Notes under the pieces: generated by a model
Told to the model about the DNA's origin: nothing
What the model saw: the letters and a program-made list of their open reading frames with translations, nothing else
The model's database searches: none
In this document: positions 33,507-44,977 of the stretch, one piece after another
How the letters are laid out: the number at the start of each line of letters is the position of its first letter
Numbering within the stretch: the first letter of the stretch is position 1
Translations under genes and position numbers: made by a program
Assembly (NCBI GenBank): GCA_023678885.1
Contig: CM042996.1
Coordinates: forward strand, 6,692,602-6,756,601
Direction: 5' to 3'
DNA: 64,000 bases
Source of the DNA: Pogostemon cablin
Lineage: Eukaryota; Streptophyta; Magnoliopsida; Lamiales; Lamiaceae

Positions 33507-35373
33507 AGTGTTGCTCGTCCCGAGCAACGCAAAGAACAAAAGAAAATTAGGATGTGACAATGATTATGATGGTTTCAGAAATATTTTAAGAAAGCTTAAT
33601 TCAAGTAAACCAAGCGGACAAACCTGTGATTCATCATGGAAAAATTACTACTAACTAGATCACTGCCTTAGTACATGGAAACTCACCAGATAGTGTATCA
33701 CTCAACCCTCTTGTATATAGGCTTTTATTTCACTCAAACTGAATTAACAAAGTGTTTAACCATAGGCTTGCCCATTATCTCTACTCACCTTTTACTTGTA
33801 ATTAGTAGGTCAAGGATCAGAAAGGTCTTTCTATTTGATTAAAATATAAGCTCTTTGGAAGGGGTAGGAACTATATGGATAAGTGACTAAATACTTGGAT
33901 CAATCAAGTAAACTCTTTTGATCTTTTATCTTCACTACTTCATTCAGCACAAAAATTGGAATTTTCTAATTCTCCACATTAACTCCAAATTTATCACTTT
34001 TCTTCTCAATCAACCACAATAGTACTGGGTCTATCAACTCAATGTACAAGAGTGTAATATTTTCCATGATTAACTCTTCTAAAAAATTTTCAATGCTCTA
34101 ACACAGGAATTCATCTTTGACTTTTTTTTCTCATTTTCTTTTCTTTTTCAACTCCAACAATTCTTCTTCTTTTTTTTCATTGTCTACTATCCCATTTTGA
34201 TTTTTGTCTTGATTCATTCTCCTTCTCAACTCCAACAATATAAGATTCTTTCTCTAACCTCTTTAACAAATTTACTCAACCAATCCAAGTAACACAAAGA
34301 AAAATCAAGTATTGATTAGACGCAAACTGGTTATTAGAAAAAAATGGTGTTTAAAGCTCAAAGGGGTTGACAAAAGATTAAATGAATACCGGATAATTGT
34401 GTAGGATAGAGATAGGGTAAAAATCAAATATGGCCTAAAATCATTTTCAAGACTCACTAAATCATCTTGAATATTCAAGTAGACTCTTGGCAAGTTCTAG
34501 AAACACTTACAATTATTCAGACTCTCAAGAATTGAATTATTAGGCTCAAAACTCACAAGGTATAAATTAACTCCAACGACTAAGGCAATCTAGCAATTCA
34601 TAATTCCTATAACAACACAGTTCAATCCACTTAATTCACAAAAATCATAAACATTTATCACAAAAAAATTTCCATCACTAACCAACCAATCATGTCATTA
34701 TGCCTAGAGTTTCTATCAATGTGTTCAAGCTTATGGAGAAATAAACATGATAATACGGTTTATAATCACCCAAGAAAAAATATACTCATGAAAATTACCT
34801 CACTAACCTCACATGAATAGCTCCCATGGTCTCCTAATTAAAATTTCTAGGAACCAGACTCCCCCTCCCCAAACTTATTTTTGATAGAATATAAAAAGAG
34901 TGAGGGGCCTTGAAATTTCATTTAAAAGTACATAGTGATATGGGTGTAATAGTGCACTAGTATGGGAAAGAGAACTTACCTTACAATGATGACATGGCAA
35001 GAACATAACACCCTGGAGCAATTCCTCTTCAATCTTTCCATAAAATTCACACTAATACTAAGATATATTCCCAAGTTAAGTACTGCATCCAAAACAAAAC
35101 ACCGGATTGAAAAATAAAATAAAAATAAAATAAACAACTTAATCTAATAAAATAGAATACGAAAAGCAATAAAGATAGCGTTGGGGTGACTCCCAACAAG
35201 CACTCATGTTTAACGTCAGAGAGTTCGATGAAAATATGACTTTTAACCAAAGGCAAAACGGTTGCACCCAAAATCTTCTATCATGTAAGTGCGCTCAGGT
35301 CCTTTCTCATCTTTCAACTTTTTTAACAATTCCATCTTTGTGATTTTTTTCACTTTATCTTGCACATGAAATT
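33507..35373 (-). other. 1.9-kb non-coding region where pol would be expected
   Basis: No frame here resembles reverse transcriptase, RNase H or integrase. The stretch 34857-34876 reads AAGTTTGGGGAGGGGGAGTC on the minus strand, a second polypurine tract better than the terminal one. The rest is AT-rich with pyrimidine runs near 34120-34260. Internal copy 2 joins this region at about 38296. Confidence 0.65.
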
Positions 35374-35799
35374 CTACTTTTTCTTCCCATGCCTCAAAAT
35401 CAACCTTCCTTGATGCACATCCACTATAGCTTTCGCAGTAGCTAAAAATGGTCTCCCCATTATGAGTGAAATTTCGTTATCTTCCCTCATATCCATGATA
35501 ACAAAATCTGTAGGGAAAATAAATCCATTCATATACACCAAAATGTATTCAATGATTCCTTTACGCTTAATCTTAAATCCATCAGCCAACATCAATTTGA
35601 TTGTAGTGGGCTTCAAATCTCCGATTCCCACCTTTTCAAAGAGAGATAAAGGAATTAGATTTATACTTGCTCCTAAATCACATAAAGCATTAACAGTTTT
35701 ATTTCCTAAGGAGCATGGAATAATAAAGCAGTCTGGATCTTTTTTCTTTTCAACTTTTCCAAGCAAGACTGCTTGGCAACTCTCCGTGAGTCCAACCAC
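35374..35799 (-). pseudogene. Athila-like aspartic protease, internal copy 1
   Basis: 141 codons are open. The active-site motif ALCDLGASINLIP is the DLG form normal for Athila-type protease. Further on are LADGFKIKRKGIIEYIL and SLIMGRPFLATAKAIVD, the flap and the second conserved GRPFL block. The protein would cut Gag. The frame is preserved, but upstream gag is broken and no polymerase follows. In the family the protease is fused to Gag, and here a frame change near 35800 separates them. Confidence 0.85.
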
Positions 35800-35807
35800 T
35801 TCATCTT

Positions 35808-37467
35808 TCAGCCTATTTTCTTGGAAATCATCTCTCTCAGAAACTTGGCATAAATTGGTGTTTTCTCCAACGCTTCTGCAAAAGGAATATTTATGTTATT
35901 TTTCTTGAAGATTTCATAAGTTTTCAAAAATTGCTTATGCTTTCTTTTCAGAATTTCTAGGGAAAGGAACATAAATTTTTTTAGATTCACAAAAAGTAGA
36001 AGTAAAAGAAGGGAGAAAATTGGATTCTGGCTTCCTAGCCCCTTTTTCAACATGTGGAGGATTTTTGTCTTCTTTCGGTATCACTTCCTTATCTCTCTCC
36101 GTATCCTTCTTTTCTCCTTCACTTATCAACTTAATTGTTTTGATATGCTCATGGGGATGGCTTTGAGTATCACCAGGGAAATGTCCCCTAGTGTCTTCCA
36201 TGCTCTTCAGTTTTCTTCCCAACTGTATCGCCATCTCTTCCATTCCGTTCATTTTACCTTCCATAGACACCTTATCTGCCTCTTGCTTCTTTTCCAAGAT
36301 GTCAAGCTTATCTAACTTTTTTGAATTCCTTTTAAGATTTAAGTCATTTTTGCTCCTTGGGGTTCATCGATTACCCCATTAGTGACTGAAAATCCAACGG
36401 GAGGCAGCAAGGTGTTCCTTTGATTTACATAAACAGATTCTCATGGGTCCTCCAAGATGGATCATAGAACTGATTACCTCTGAAGCCGTTATAATTCCTC
36501 TCTTTGAGGTATGCATCTTTTTTTTAAAATCTGTATTCATCACCATTGGTGGAGAGTGAGGTGATGTGGTTAAAAGTTTCATGATAGTGTCCAATTTAGA
36601 CACGACATCTGAATTATTAACTTTCAAAACCCTTCTAAGTACCTTTCTCTCACTTGGCCACTGATAACTTTTGTAGCCATCTCCTCTATCAAATCAAATG
36701 CTGTCTTTGAATCCAGATTTGCTATGCTTCCTCCAGCTGATGCGTGTAAAAGTACCAAATCTGATCATCAAATGAGAATCCATGCATTGGACATGATTTC
36801 ATAAGCTCCTTGTATCTATCCCAAACTTCAAATAATGGCTCATCATCATACTGCTTGAATTGTGAAATTGAGCTTCTCAACCTCATTGTCTTACTTGGAG
36901 GAAAATATTTCAGTAAGAACTTTTGTTTTGTTTCCTCCCAGTTAGCCAATGGAGGATCATGAGACAGTAGCCAACTCTTTGCTTTATACCTCAAAGAGAA
37001 TGGAAAAAACTTGCAATAATTATACTCTTGTGGGACCCTGCTATTGTACATCATATCATATAATTCTATAAACTGTGATAGGTGTGTGTACGGATTCTCA
37101 TGTGGAAGTCCCCCAAAAGTATTATCATTTACCATGTTGATCAGTGTTAGACTGATATTGTGTTTTTGCACAGCCTAATCAGTATGGTGTTGTGGTGCTA
37201 TCCCACCATATCTCTGATTCCCATCATGTATGAAAGCATGTCTAATAGGCCGTGGTGGGATTGGTACACCTTGATTCTGAAGTCCTGGGATGACCTGTTC
37301 ATTCTTGTTATCAACACCATTTCGATTATCATGTGGTGGATCAGCTGGTGGATCTTGACCATTCATCTTAGTTCTTTATGTTCTCAATCTGTTTAATCTC
37401 CTTGCAGTTGCTTCAATTTTCGGATCAAAAAGCAATTCTTTTCTTGCTTGTGATCTAGTTATCATAA
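35808..37467 (-). pseudogene. gag: Athila-like gag, internal copy 1
   Basis: The start at 37467 encodes an ITRSQARKELLFDP-like N-terminus, then a TAA. Open pieces follow at 37175-37366 and 36722-37171. The latter is the gag domain, with FFPFSLRYKAKSWLLS, FLLKYFPPSKTMRLR and ELMKSCPMHG. C-terminal pieces are 36379-36627, 35935-36297 and 35808-36053 (EALEKTPIYAKFLREM, the conserved end before protease). Several stops and frameshifts break the frame. The role would be capsid formation and RNA packaging. Confidence 0.8.
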
Positions 37468-37566
37468 ACTCCTGCAATAAAATTAATAAATCTAAGCCCA
37501 TTCAAATAACAATAAATGGAATACTTATTCAATGAACTTATATTAAAATTAATCAAATTTAATTCA

Positions 37567-37586
37567 CTCCCCACGCAACGACGCCA
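37567..37586 (-). other. Primer binding site, tRNA-Asp-like, internal copy 1
   Basis: On the minus strand this reads TGGCGTCGTTGCGTGGGGAG, close to the Athila tRNA-Asp site. It is 6 bases inside the LTR start at 37593. The equivalent for copy 2 lies at about 40586-40605. Confidence 0.8.
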
Positions 37587-37592
37587 TAAACT

Positions 37593-38284
37593 TGATAGCA
37601 TATATTTGCAACACAAATTTAAACACTCACTAATATGCAAATGACACTATATTCCGCAAGTATACGGGACATATGTAGCAAAGCAGATGGGCAAGGTATT
37701 GAATCCACAAGGAATGAATTAAAATCTAAATAATTAAATACTTGTCCAAGAATAAGGAAAATATCAGGATATTTGAGAATTAAATAAACAATATAATAAA
37801 ATAAAAAATATGCAATTACTGGGCTCAACAGATGCAGAATATTAATTGAATGAAAATAAAAATAATAAAATAATTCTAGGTATTACACTTTCACTTGGTT
37901 CGTCATGTAGTGGGTGGAACTTTTTAATTCAATTCTAGCATAATTTCCTAAAGCAATCTGGAATTTATGTAATTAATTTTTTCGAATCTAATCACAAGTA
38001 GATCAATTAATGAATATAATAGTAATGTAAATATCACATCAATTAACTCCTAACATATTTATCGGATTGAATTTTCTCACACCTTTTGTCTCACAGTAAA
38101 AAATACGACTACGAGATTTGTTATATATGTGAAGTGATCAATATTAACCCTCAACTTTCGTTTCTCGGTTTAATAAATACGTATGAATAATTGGTTGCGA
38201 AACAATTAATCATGTAGAGAAATCACACATATAAAAGAAATAAAGTACGTATATTAAATAAATGGTTAACACACCAAAACAATC
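37593..38284 (-). repeat. Truncated middle LTR (family 2) fused to an internal region
   Basis: It starts TGATAGCATATATTTG and runs like 32020-32690, then stops at 38284 without its U3 and TATA part. The next bases belong to the internal region matching 34900 onward. A deletion therefore removed the rest of this LTR and about 1.4 kb of the second internal copy. Confidence 0.8.
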
Positions 38285-38779
38285 AAAATAAGTTTAAAAA
38301 GAGTGAGGGGCCTTGAAATTGCATTTAAAAAGTACATAGTGATATGGGTGTAATGGTGCACTAGTATGGGAGAGAGAACTTACCTTGCAATGATGACATG
38401 ACAAGAACATAACACCCTGGAGAAATTCCTCTTCAATCTCTCCATAAAATTCACACTTATACTAAGATATATTCCCCAAGTTCAGACCTGCATTCAAAAC
38501 AGTAAAAATTAAAACACCTGAATATCATAAAAAAATAACCTAATCTAATAAAATAGAATACGGAAAGCATTAAGATAGAATTGGGGTGACTCCCAACAAG
38601 CACTCATGTTTAACGTCGAAGAGTTTGACAAAAACATGAGTTTTAACCAAAGCAAAAATGGTTGCGCCCAAAATCTTCTATTATGTAAGCATGCTCAGGA
38701 CCTTTCTTACCTTTCAACTTCTTTAGCAATTCCATCTTTGTGATTTTTTCTCTTTATCATGCACATGTAATTCTACTAT

Positions 38780-40484
38780 TTTCTCCCCATGCCTCAGAAT
38801 CAACCTTCTTTGATGTACATCCACTATAGCTTTTGCAGTAGATAAAATGGTCTCCCCATTATGAGTGGAATTTCTTTATCTTCCCTCATATCCATGACAA
38901 TAAAATCAGTAGAGAAAATAAATCCATTCACATTGACCAAAACATCTTCAATGATTCCTTTAGGCTCAATCTTAAATCCATCAGCCATCATTAATTTGAT
39001 TTTAGTGGGCTTCAAATTTCAAATTCCTACCCTTTCAAAGAGAGATAAAGGCATTAGATTTATACTTGCTCCTAAATCACATAAAGCATTAAAAATTTCA
39101 TTTTCTATAGAGCATAGAAAAATAAAGAAGCCTCGATCTTTTTTCTTTTAAGCTTTTCCAAGCAAGACAGGCAACTCTCAGTGAGTCCAACCACTTCATC
39201 TTTCAGCTTCTTTTTCTTGGAAATCATCTCTTAAAAATTTGGCATAAATTGGTATTTGTTCTAGTGCCTCTGCAAAGGAAATATTTATGTTAATTTTCTT
39301 GAAAATTTCATAAAATTTTAAAAATTGCTCATTCAATTTATTTTTCTTTTCGGAATTTTGAGGAAAAGGAACAAGAATATTTTTAGGTTTACAAAAAGTA
39401 GAAGGAAGAGAATGGAGAGAATTGGATTTTGACTTCCCAGCCCTTTTTTTAACATGTAGAGGACTTTTGTCTTCTTCTGGTACAACCTCCTCTTCATTCT
39501 CTTTTCTATTTTCTCCTTCACTTATCAATTGGCCACTGATAACTGTATGCAGCCATCTCCTCTATCAAATCAAATGCTATCTTTGAATCCAAATTTGCAA
39601 TGCTTCCTCTAGCTGATGATCGAAATGGTGTGGATAAAGAACTAAGATGAATGGTCAGGATCCATTATGCAATATGATACAAGGAGCTTATGCAATCATG
39701 TCTAATGCATGGATTCTCAGTTGATGATCAAATTTGCTATGCTTCCTCTAGTTCCATCTAACCCTTGGTAAAAGTACCAAATCTTATCATCAATTGAGAA
39801 TCCATGCATTGGACATGATTGCATAAGCTCCTTGTATCTAACCAAGGCTTCAAATAATGGCTCATCATCATACTGCTTGAATTGTGAAATTGAGCTTCTC
39901 AACCTCATTGTCTTACTTGGAGAAAAATATTTCAATAAGAACTTTTGTTTTGTTTCCTCCCAGTTAACCAATGGAAGATCATGAAACAGAAGCCAACTCA
40001 TCGCTTTATCTCTGAGAGAGATTGGGAAAAGCTTGTAGTAATTATACTTTTGTGGACCCTACTGTTGTACATCATATCACATAATTCCATAAACTATGAC
40101 AGGTGTGTGTACGAATTCTCATGTGGAAGTCCCCCAAAAGTATTATTATTCACCATGTTGATAAGTGTTGGATTAATAGTGTTTTGGCACAGTCTGATCA
40201 ACATGGTGTTGTGGTGCTATCCCACCATACCTCTGATTCCCATCAGGTATGAAAGCATGTCTAATATGCCTTGGTGGAACTGGTACACCTTGATTCTGAA
40301 GTCGTGGGATGATCTATTCATTCTTGTTATCCACACCATTTCGATCATCATGTGGTGGATCAGCTGGTGGATCCTGACCATTCATCTTAGTTCTTTATGT
40401 TCTCAATCTGTTTAATCTCCTTGCAGTTGCTTCAATTTCCGGAACAAAAAGCAATTCTTTTCGTGCTTGTGAACTAGTTATCAT
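38780..40484 (-). pseudogene. Gag-protease remnant, internal copy 2
   Basis: Homologous to 35340-37467. Protease remnants are at 38790-39190 (LMMADGFKIEPKGIIED, then SLIMGRPF-like) with the active-site part frameshifted. Gag C-terminus is 39196-39528 (FAEALEQIPIYAKFLRD). The gag domain is 39717-40001 and the N-terminus starts near 40484. About 550 bp present in copy 1 (near 36120-36655) is missing at 39530, and patchwork insertion 39614-39730 disrupts gag. The stretch 38296-38780 is non-coding and matches 34900-35373. Copy 2 is more damaged than copy 1. Confidence 0.75.
39614..39730. other. Patchwork insertion of inverted local fragments
   Basis: Three consecutive patches are reverse-complement copies of nearby sequence: 39614-39637 from about 40327-40350, 39638-39664 from about 40368-40394, and 39676-39730 from about 39786-39840. 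A duplicate of the adjoining bases (AATTTGC, then GCTTCCTCTAG) follows at 39731. Confidence 0.8.
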
Positions 40485-40674
40485 AAACTCCTGCAACAAA
40501 ATTAATAAATTTAAGCCCGTTCAAATAACAATAAATTAAATACTTATTCAATAAACTTATCTTAAAATTAATCAAATTTAATTCACTCCCCACGCAACGT
40601 CGCCATAAACTTGATATCATATATTTGCAACACAAATTTAAACACTCACTAATATTAAAATGATACTATATTCC

Positions 40675-42384
40675 TGATTGGTCATTATAGTTGGGATGAC
40701 CAATTAAAGAATTTATCGAACCACAGGGAGGAAGGTACTAGAGTATAAGCAATCTCAAATTTATCGTGATTTTATAAGGACAATCGAAAAAGAGGATAAG
40801 ATGCAAATGAATGCGATTAAACTAATGCAAGAGATAAGAAATAAATGAATGCAAGATAAATGGGTTCCAAATGATGCAAGGATGAGATTAGCAACAATCA
40901 TGGCATATTAACAAAGTAATCATGCAATTGATTATAATCTATCATGAACATGGCAAATGAGTGATCACTAATTCTACCTAAACTCTCTACCAAGATGGAT
41001 AGGATGTAGGCCCTCAATAAAGCTACCAAAAGCACAAAGGATCAAGACTAAAGTGAACACCTCCCATTAGGTACTAATTACTCTACGAGTTCCCTAACAA
41101 GGTACTAAATCATAGGCAATATTCTCTTTTAAGGTACTATGAATTCACTAATGGATTGGGTCTCCTCGTCTAATTAACTAATCTCTCGATTAAGCTAATC
41201 AAATGTTCTATCAAAGGGTTCCAAATCTAGAAGGATATACCTATCTCATTCTAAATTAATGCACATGAAGTGTATGATGAAATGATTCAATAAACTATCC
41301 TAAGCATATAATTGATCTACCAATCTAATCACATGACCATGATAATTAATCACACATATCAATCATACATATCAAGCAATTAACAATCAATGAAAGAAAT
41401 AACACAAAGCCCATTCAAGATTAAAATTAATTTGCATAAAAACTACATTATCCAACACCAATCATGGAGCTAATCTTACAAAGGAGATTAGCCTCTCATA
41501 GTTACAAGAAATTCAATATAGACATTAAAATCCTTACAAACCATGCTGAACTATAAAGAAAGTCACAAAATTAGAATTAGGTTCTCCCTTTGAAGGTCTT
41601 CAATGGAGATCTTTTTCTTCTTCTTGTGATCTCACTCTCCCTTGCTTCCTTGATCACTTGGATGGTGAATTTAATGGAGGAGGTCAAGTGTAGATGGATG
41701 GATGAAGAATGGATGGAGGTGGATTTATAATCTAGTGTGTGTGGAAATGTGGTGTGGAGTGTGTGTAACTGCTATGAATCTGATCTCTCCCTCAAAAATT
41801 CGCACAAGTCATCCTTTTATATCACTAATGGACCTTCTAGAAGCTTCCAGTACTTTCTAAAAACTGCACAGGTTTTTGCACCTACACGGCCCGTGTAGGT
41901 GCGCACGGCCCGTGTAGGGCACACCTACTTCGGCATGTTATGCGTGCTTCCGAACACGTCTCGAGCTGCAGTACACGGCCTTGGTCGTGGCCGTGCAGCG
42001 TTTTTTTATATAAGTACACGGCTTCTTCTTACAGCACACGGGGCGTGCAGCAACGCACGACCCTTGCACCAGCGCACGGCCATCATCCTGGACGAGCAGT
42101 GATTTCTGATGACAATACACAATCACTTGTTACAGGACCATGCTCCGCACATGACCCGTGTTCAAGCAAGCTGTCCTTCCGACTCCGTTTTGCTCCCGAC
42201 TCCATTTTTGTCCATTTCTTGACCTGTTTTACACATATTTAAGCTAATTTACACAATTCTATCAAATCATACCACATTCCCCAAAATAACAATAACTCCA
42301 CCAAAAGTCACACAAATACGGATAAAAATATCCGAAAATTCACAAATAAAGATACTAAAATCTAGGTAAAAATGACTACGATCA
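40675..42384 (-). repeat. Solo LTR (family 3), 1710 bp
   Basis: A perfect target duplication ATTCC lies at 40670-40674 and 42385-42389. It starts TGATTGG and ends GATCA. It is homologous to 4620-6029. Only the LTR remains. Confidence 0.9.
41813..42110 (-). promoter_or_regulatory. TATA box and CACGGCCCGTG array of family 3 LTR
   Basis: The TATA box is GATATAAAAGG on the minus strand (41813-41823). From 41883 to about 42090, upstream in element orientation, are near-perfect dyads TACACGGCCCGTGTA and CACGGCCCGTGTAG, followed by several single ACACGGC or CACGGCC copies. The small frames here are by-products of this composition. Confidence 0.7.
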
Positions 42385-43851
42385 ATTCCGCAAGTATACG
42401 GGACATATATAGCAAAGCAGATTGTCAAGGTATCGAATCCACAACGAATGAATTAAAATCTAATTAATTAAATACTTGTCCAAGAATAAGGAAAATATTA
42501 GGATGTTTGAGAATTAAATAAATAATAAAATAAAATAATAAATATGCAATTACTGGGCTCAACAGATGCAGAATATTAATTGGATGAAAATAAAAATAAT
42601 AAAACAATTCTAGGTATTATACTTTCACTTTGTTCGTCATGTAGTGGGTGGAACTTTTTAATTCAATTCTAGCATAATTTACTAATGCAATCTGGAATTT
42701 ATGTAATTAATTCTTTCGAATCTAATCACAAATAGATCAATAAATGAATATAACAGTAACATAACTATCACATCAATTAACTCCTAACAATTTTTTGGAT
42801 TGAATTCTCTCACACCTTTTGTCTCACAGTAACGATACGATTACTAGATGTGTTATATGTGTGAAGTGATTAATATTAACCCTCACCTATCGTTTCTCAG
42901 TTTAATAAATAGGTATGAATAATTGGTTGCAAAATAATTAATCAAGTAGAGAAATCACACATACAAAAGAAATAAAGTGCTTGAATTAAATAAAGGGTTC
43001 ATACACCAAAACATTCCAAAACCAAACTACTCGTGCAACCCTAGAATCTGGAAGTTTAAGCTTCCATAAAGAAAAAAAAGAAATAAAACAGATCTAAATT
43101 CAACATGAAATTAAATAAAGTGATGAAACCCGAATGAAGGAATAAGCATCGTCTCGTCCCTAGACTTTCGTCTTCATGACTCCACGACATTTTTCGGATG
43201 CGGACTGACTCTATGGATGAATGTGCGAATGACTCGTGAATAAATCGATGATCTCTCTTTTCTGATTTAATTGGGTATTTTTAGATGTACAGATCCCGTG
43301 GAACAGTGGATTAATGGGCCTGGCTTGGAAAGCAAGTTTGATGAAGAATAAATCTCACGCATTAAAATCTCATTAACTCGACCAAACTAATTGATGATCC
43401 GACCAAACAAATGCTTCTGTTTGGTCCAACAAAGTGATGATTCGACCAAACCATGAATGATTTGGTCTAATGATTAGCGTCAACTTTCTGGGAGTTCACG
43501 GCATGACAATTAGCATTCAACTTGGTCCAACACAAGAAATGATTCGATAAAACAATGGTTTGGTTAAACCAAACGAGTTTCCGTTCACCCGAATGAGGCT
43601 TCTGCTCATCTAATATGTGTTGGCCGCTAATCAGCTGCCACATTGCTCCCTTATTTCATCTCTTATCTTATTCAATTAAAGTCATTCTCTTATTCTTCAA
43701 TTAGACCTAAAATCTGCAATAACTCTAAAATACCCGTGAAGTTCTAATATTTAACAATCAAGCATATAACTTCACACAATAAATAAAATCCTACAATAAT
43801 CAACTATGGAACGGCCTATATAAACACGCAAAATCCATGTTTATCAGTACT

Positions 43852-44977
43852 TCTCCATCTGAAAGGCACATAAGCTTGGGCCGCAGACTTGAGATCAAAT
43901 AATGGTGTACACTTAGGTGTAAATAAAAGTATCCTCCCCATCGGAGTCACTGCTGTTATTTGCATGGCTAAAGAGGAATAGATTATTAATTATTTTATCA
44001 TGAGTTTATGTTGACAAAATGAAATTAATGAGTAAAACCTTCTCCTGTAAATGTTCGGGTTTGTATACGTCCACAATATCGTGGCATGCAGACTCATGGT
44101 GCTTGAGATGTCGGTGAATTTTATTTTATATTATTTTTAAAGGAATCAATATAAATTGATAAATTCGAAGTGTTTGATCTGTTTATTTATTTATGATTCT
44201 TTGTATTTTCAAATGGCACTCAATTCACTTATTGTTAACTAAAAGAAATTATATTTATTGGTCAAAAATTAGATGATTAGAAAAGAATATTGGTTTCGAT
44301 TTTTACTGCTTAGGAACATATATATGTTCTCACTAAAGATGTCCTCTAGTGTCTATTTAAGACTCCAGTGAAGAGATGAGAGTTTCATAGTAATATGATG
44401 TTAATTCCCATGCGACTCTTCAGATACTTGAGTAATTTAGAAAGGCAAGAGGCCATATTTGAGTTGATGAATGAATTGGAAATATTTGGAGTAGAAATTG
44501 AATGGGAAACCTAGGTCAATTTTATTCTCCATAGTTTGTCTAGATGTTTTGAGCAAGTTCCACCTGAAATACAAAAGGCTGTATTCGGTGGGAAACTTCT
44601 TACAAAACAAGTGGCGAAGGAAATCAATTTTTATCAAGATGTGAACAAGGTTAGTATCTCATTCACTAGTTGTTGAAGCATGATTAGTGATGACATCTAC
44701 TGACATGTTGTACGTAGATACCGGAATTACTAAAAGCATGTAATAAGTGATAATTATATTAATGAGTACATGGGTAAGCTACAAAAGTAGTGGTTGTTGC
44801 AGTGAGAGTTGTTTATTTATTATGATAGGAATAAACGCTTGAATTTGAGAAATTGTCTTTACATACATTTTCATAGAAAGAATTTCATTTCAGTTTCTAT
44901 GCATTTACGGATAGATACTCCATTTCATTTAAATGACATGGTCATGAAGCTATAATATGTTGTAGTATGTTGATGGA
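43852..44977 (+). pseudogene. Element B gag and pre-integrase remnants
   Basis: The sequence continues element B after the Athila-like dimer. The first 350 bases are leader. Degenerate gag follows near 44210-44640. A protease/pre-integrase stretch (44690-44977) retains codons for LNLRNCLYIHFHRKNFISVSM-like residues with stops. It is interrupted at 44978 by a solo LTR. Confidence 0.55.

Larger units (their letters stand above)
31967..43846 (-). mobile_element. Athila-like gag-protease element, rearranged dimer, no polymerase
   Basis: The block is flanked by a perfect target duplication GTACT (31962-31966, 43847-43851) in element B. On the minus strand the layout is LTR (40612-43846, split), internal copy 2 (about 38296-40611), partial LTR (37593-38284), internal copy 1 (33492-37592) and LTR (31967-33491). 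Both internal copies encode gag and protease only. No reverse transcriptase, RNase H or integrase signature is found. It is probably a non-autonomous lineage moved by an Athila partner. Confidence 0.85.
40612..43846 (-). repeat. LTR (family 2), high-coordinate copy, split by solo LTR
   Basis: The two parts are 40612-40674 and 42385-43846. The LTR starts TGATATCATATATTTG and ends TTTATCA. TTTGGTCCAAC and GACCAAAC motifs cluster at 43378-43575, upstream of a diverged TATA region near 43275 in element orientation. Confidence 0.85.

Noticed and set aside
41899..42242. Overlapping frames on both strands near 41900-42240
   Set aside because: They fall in the CACGGCC motif array of a solo LTR and have no recognisable protein content.
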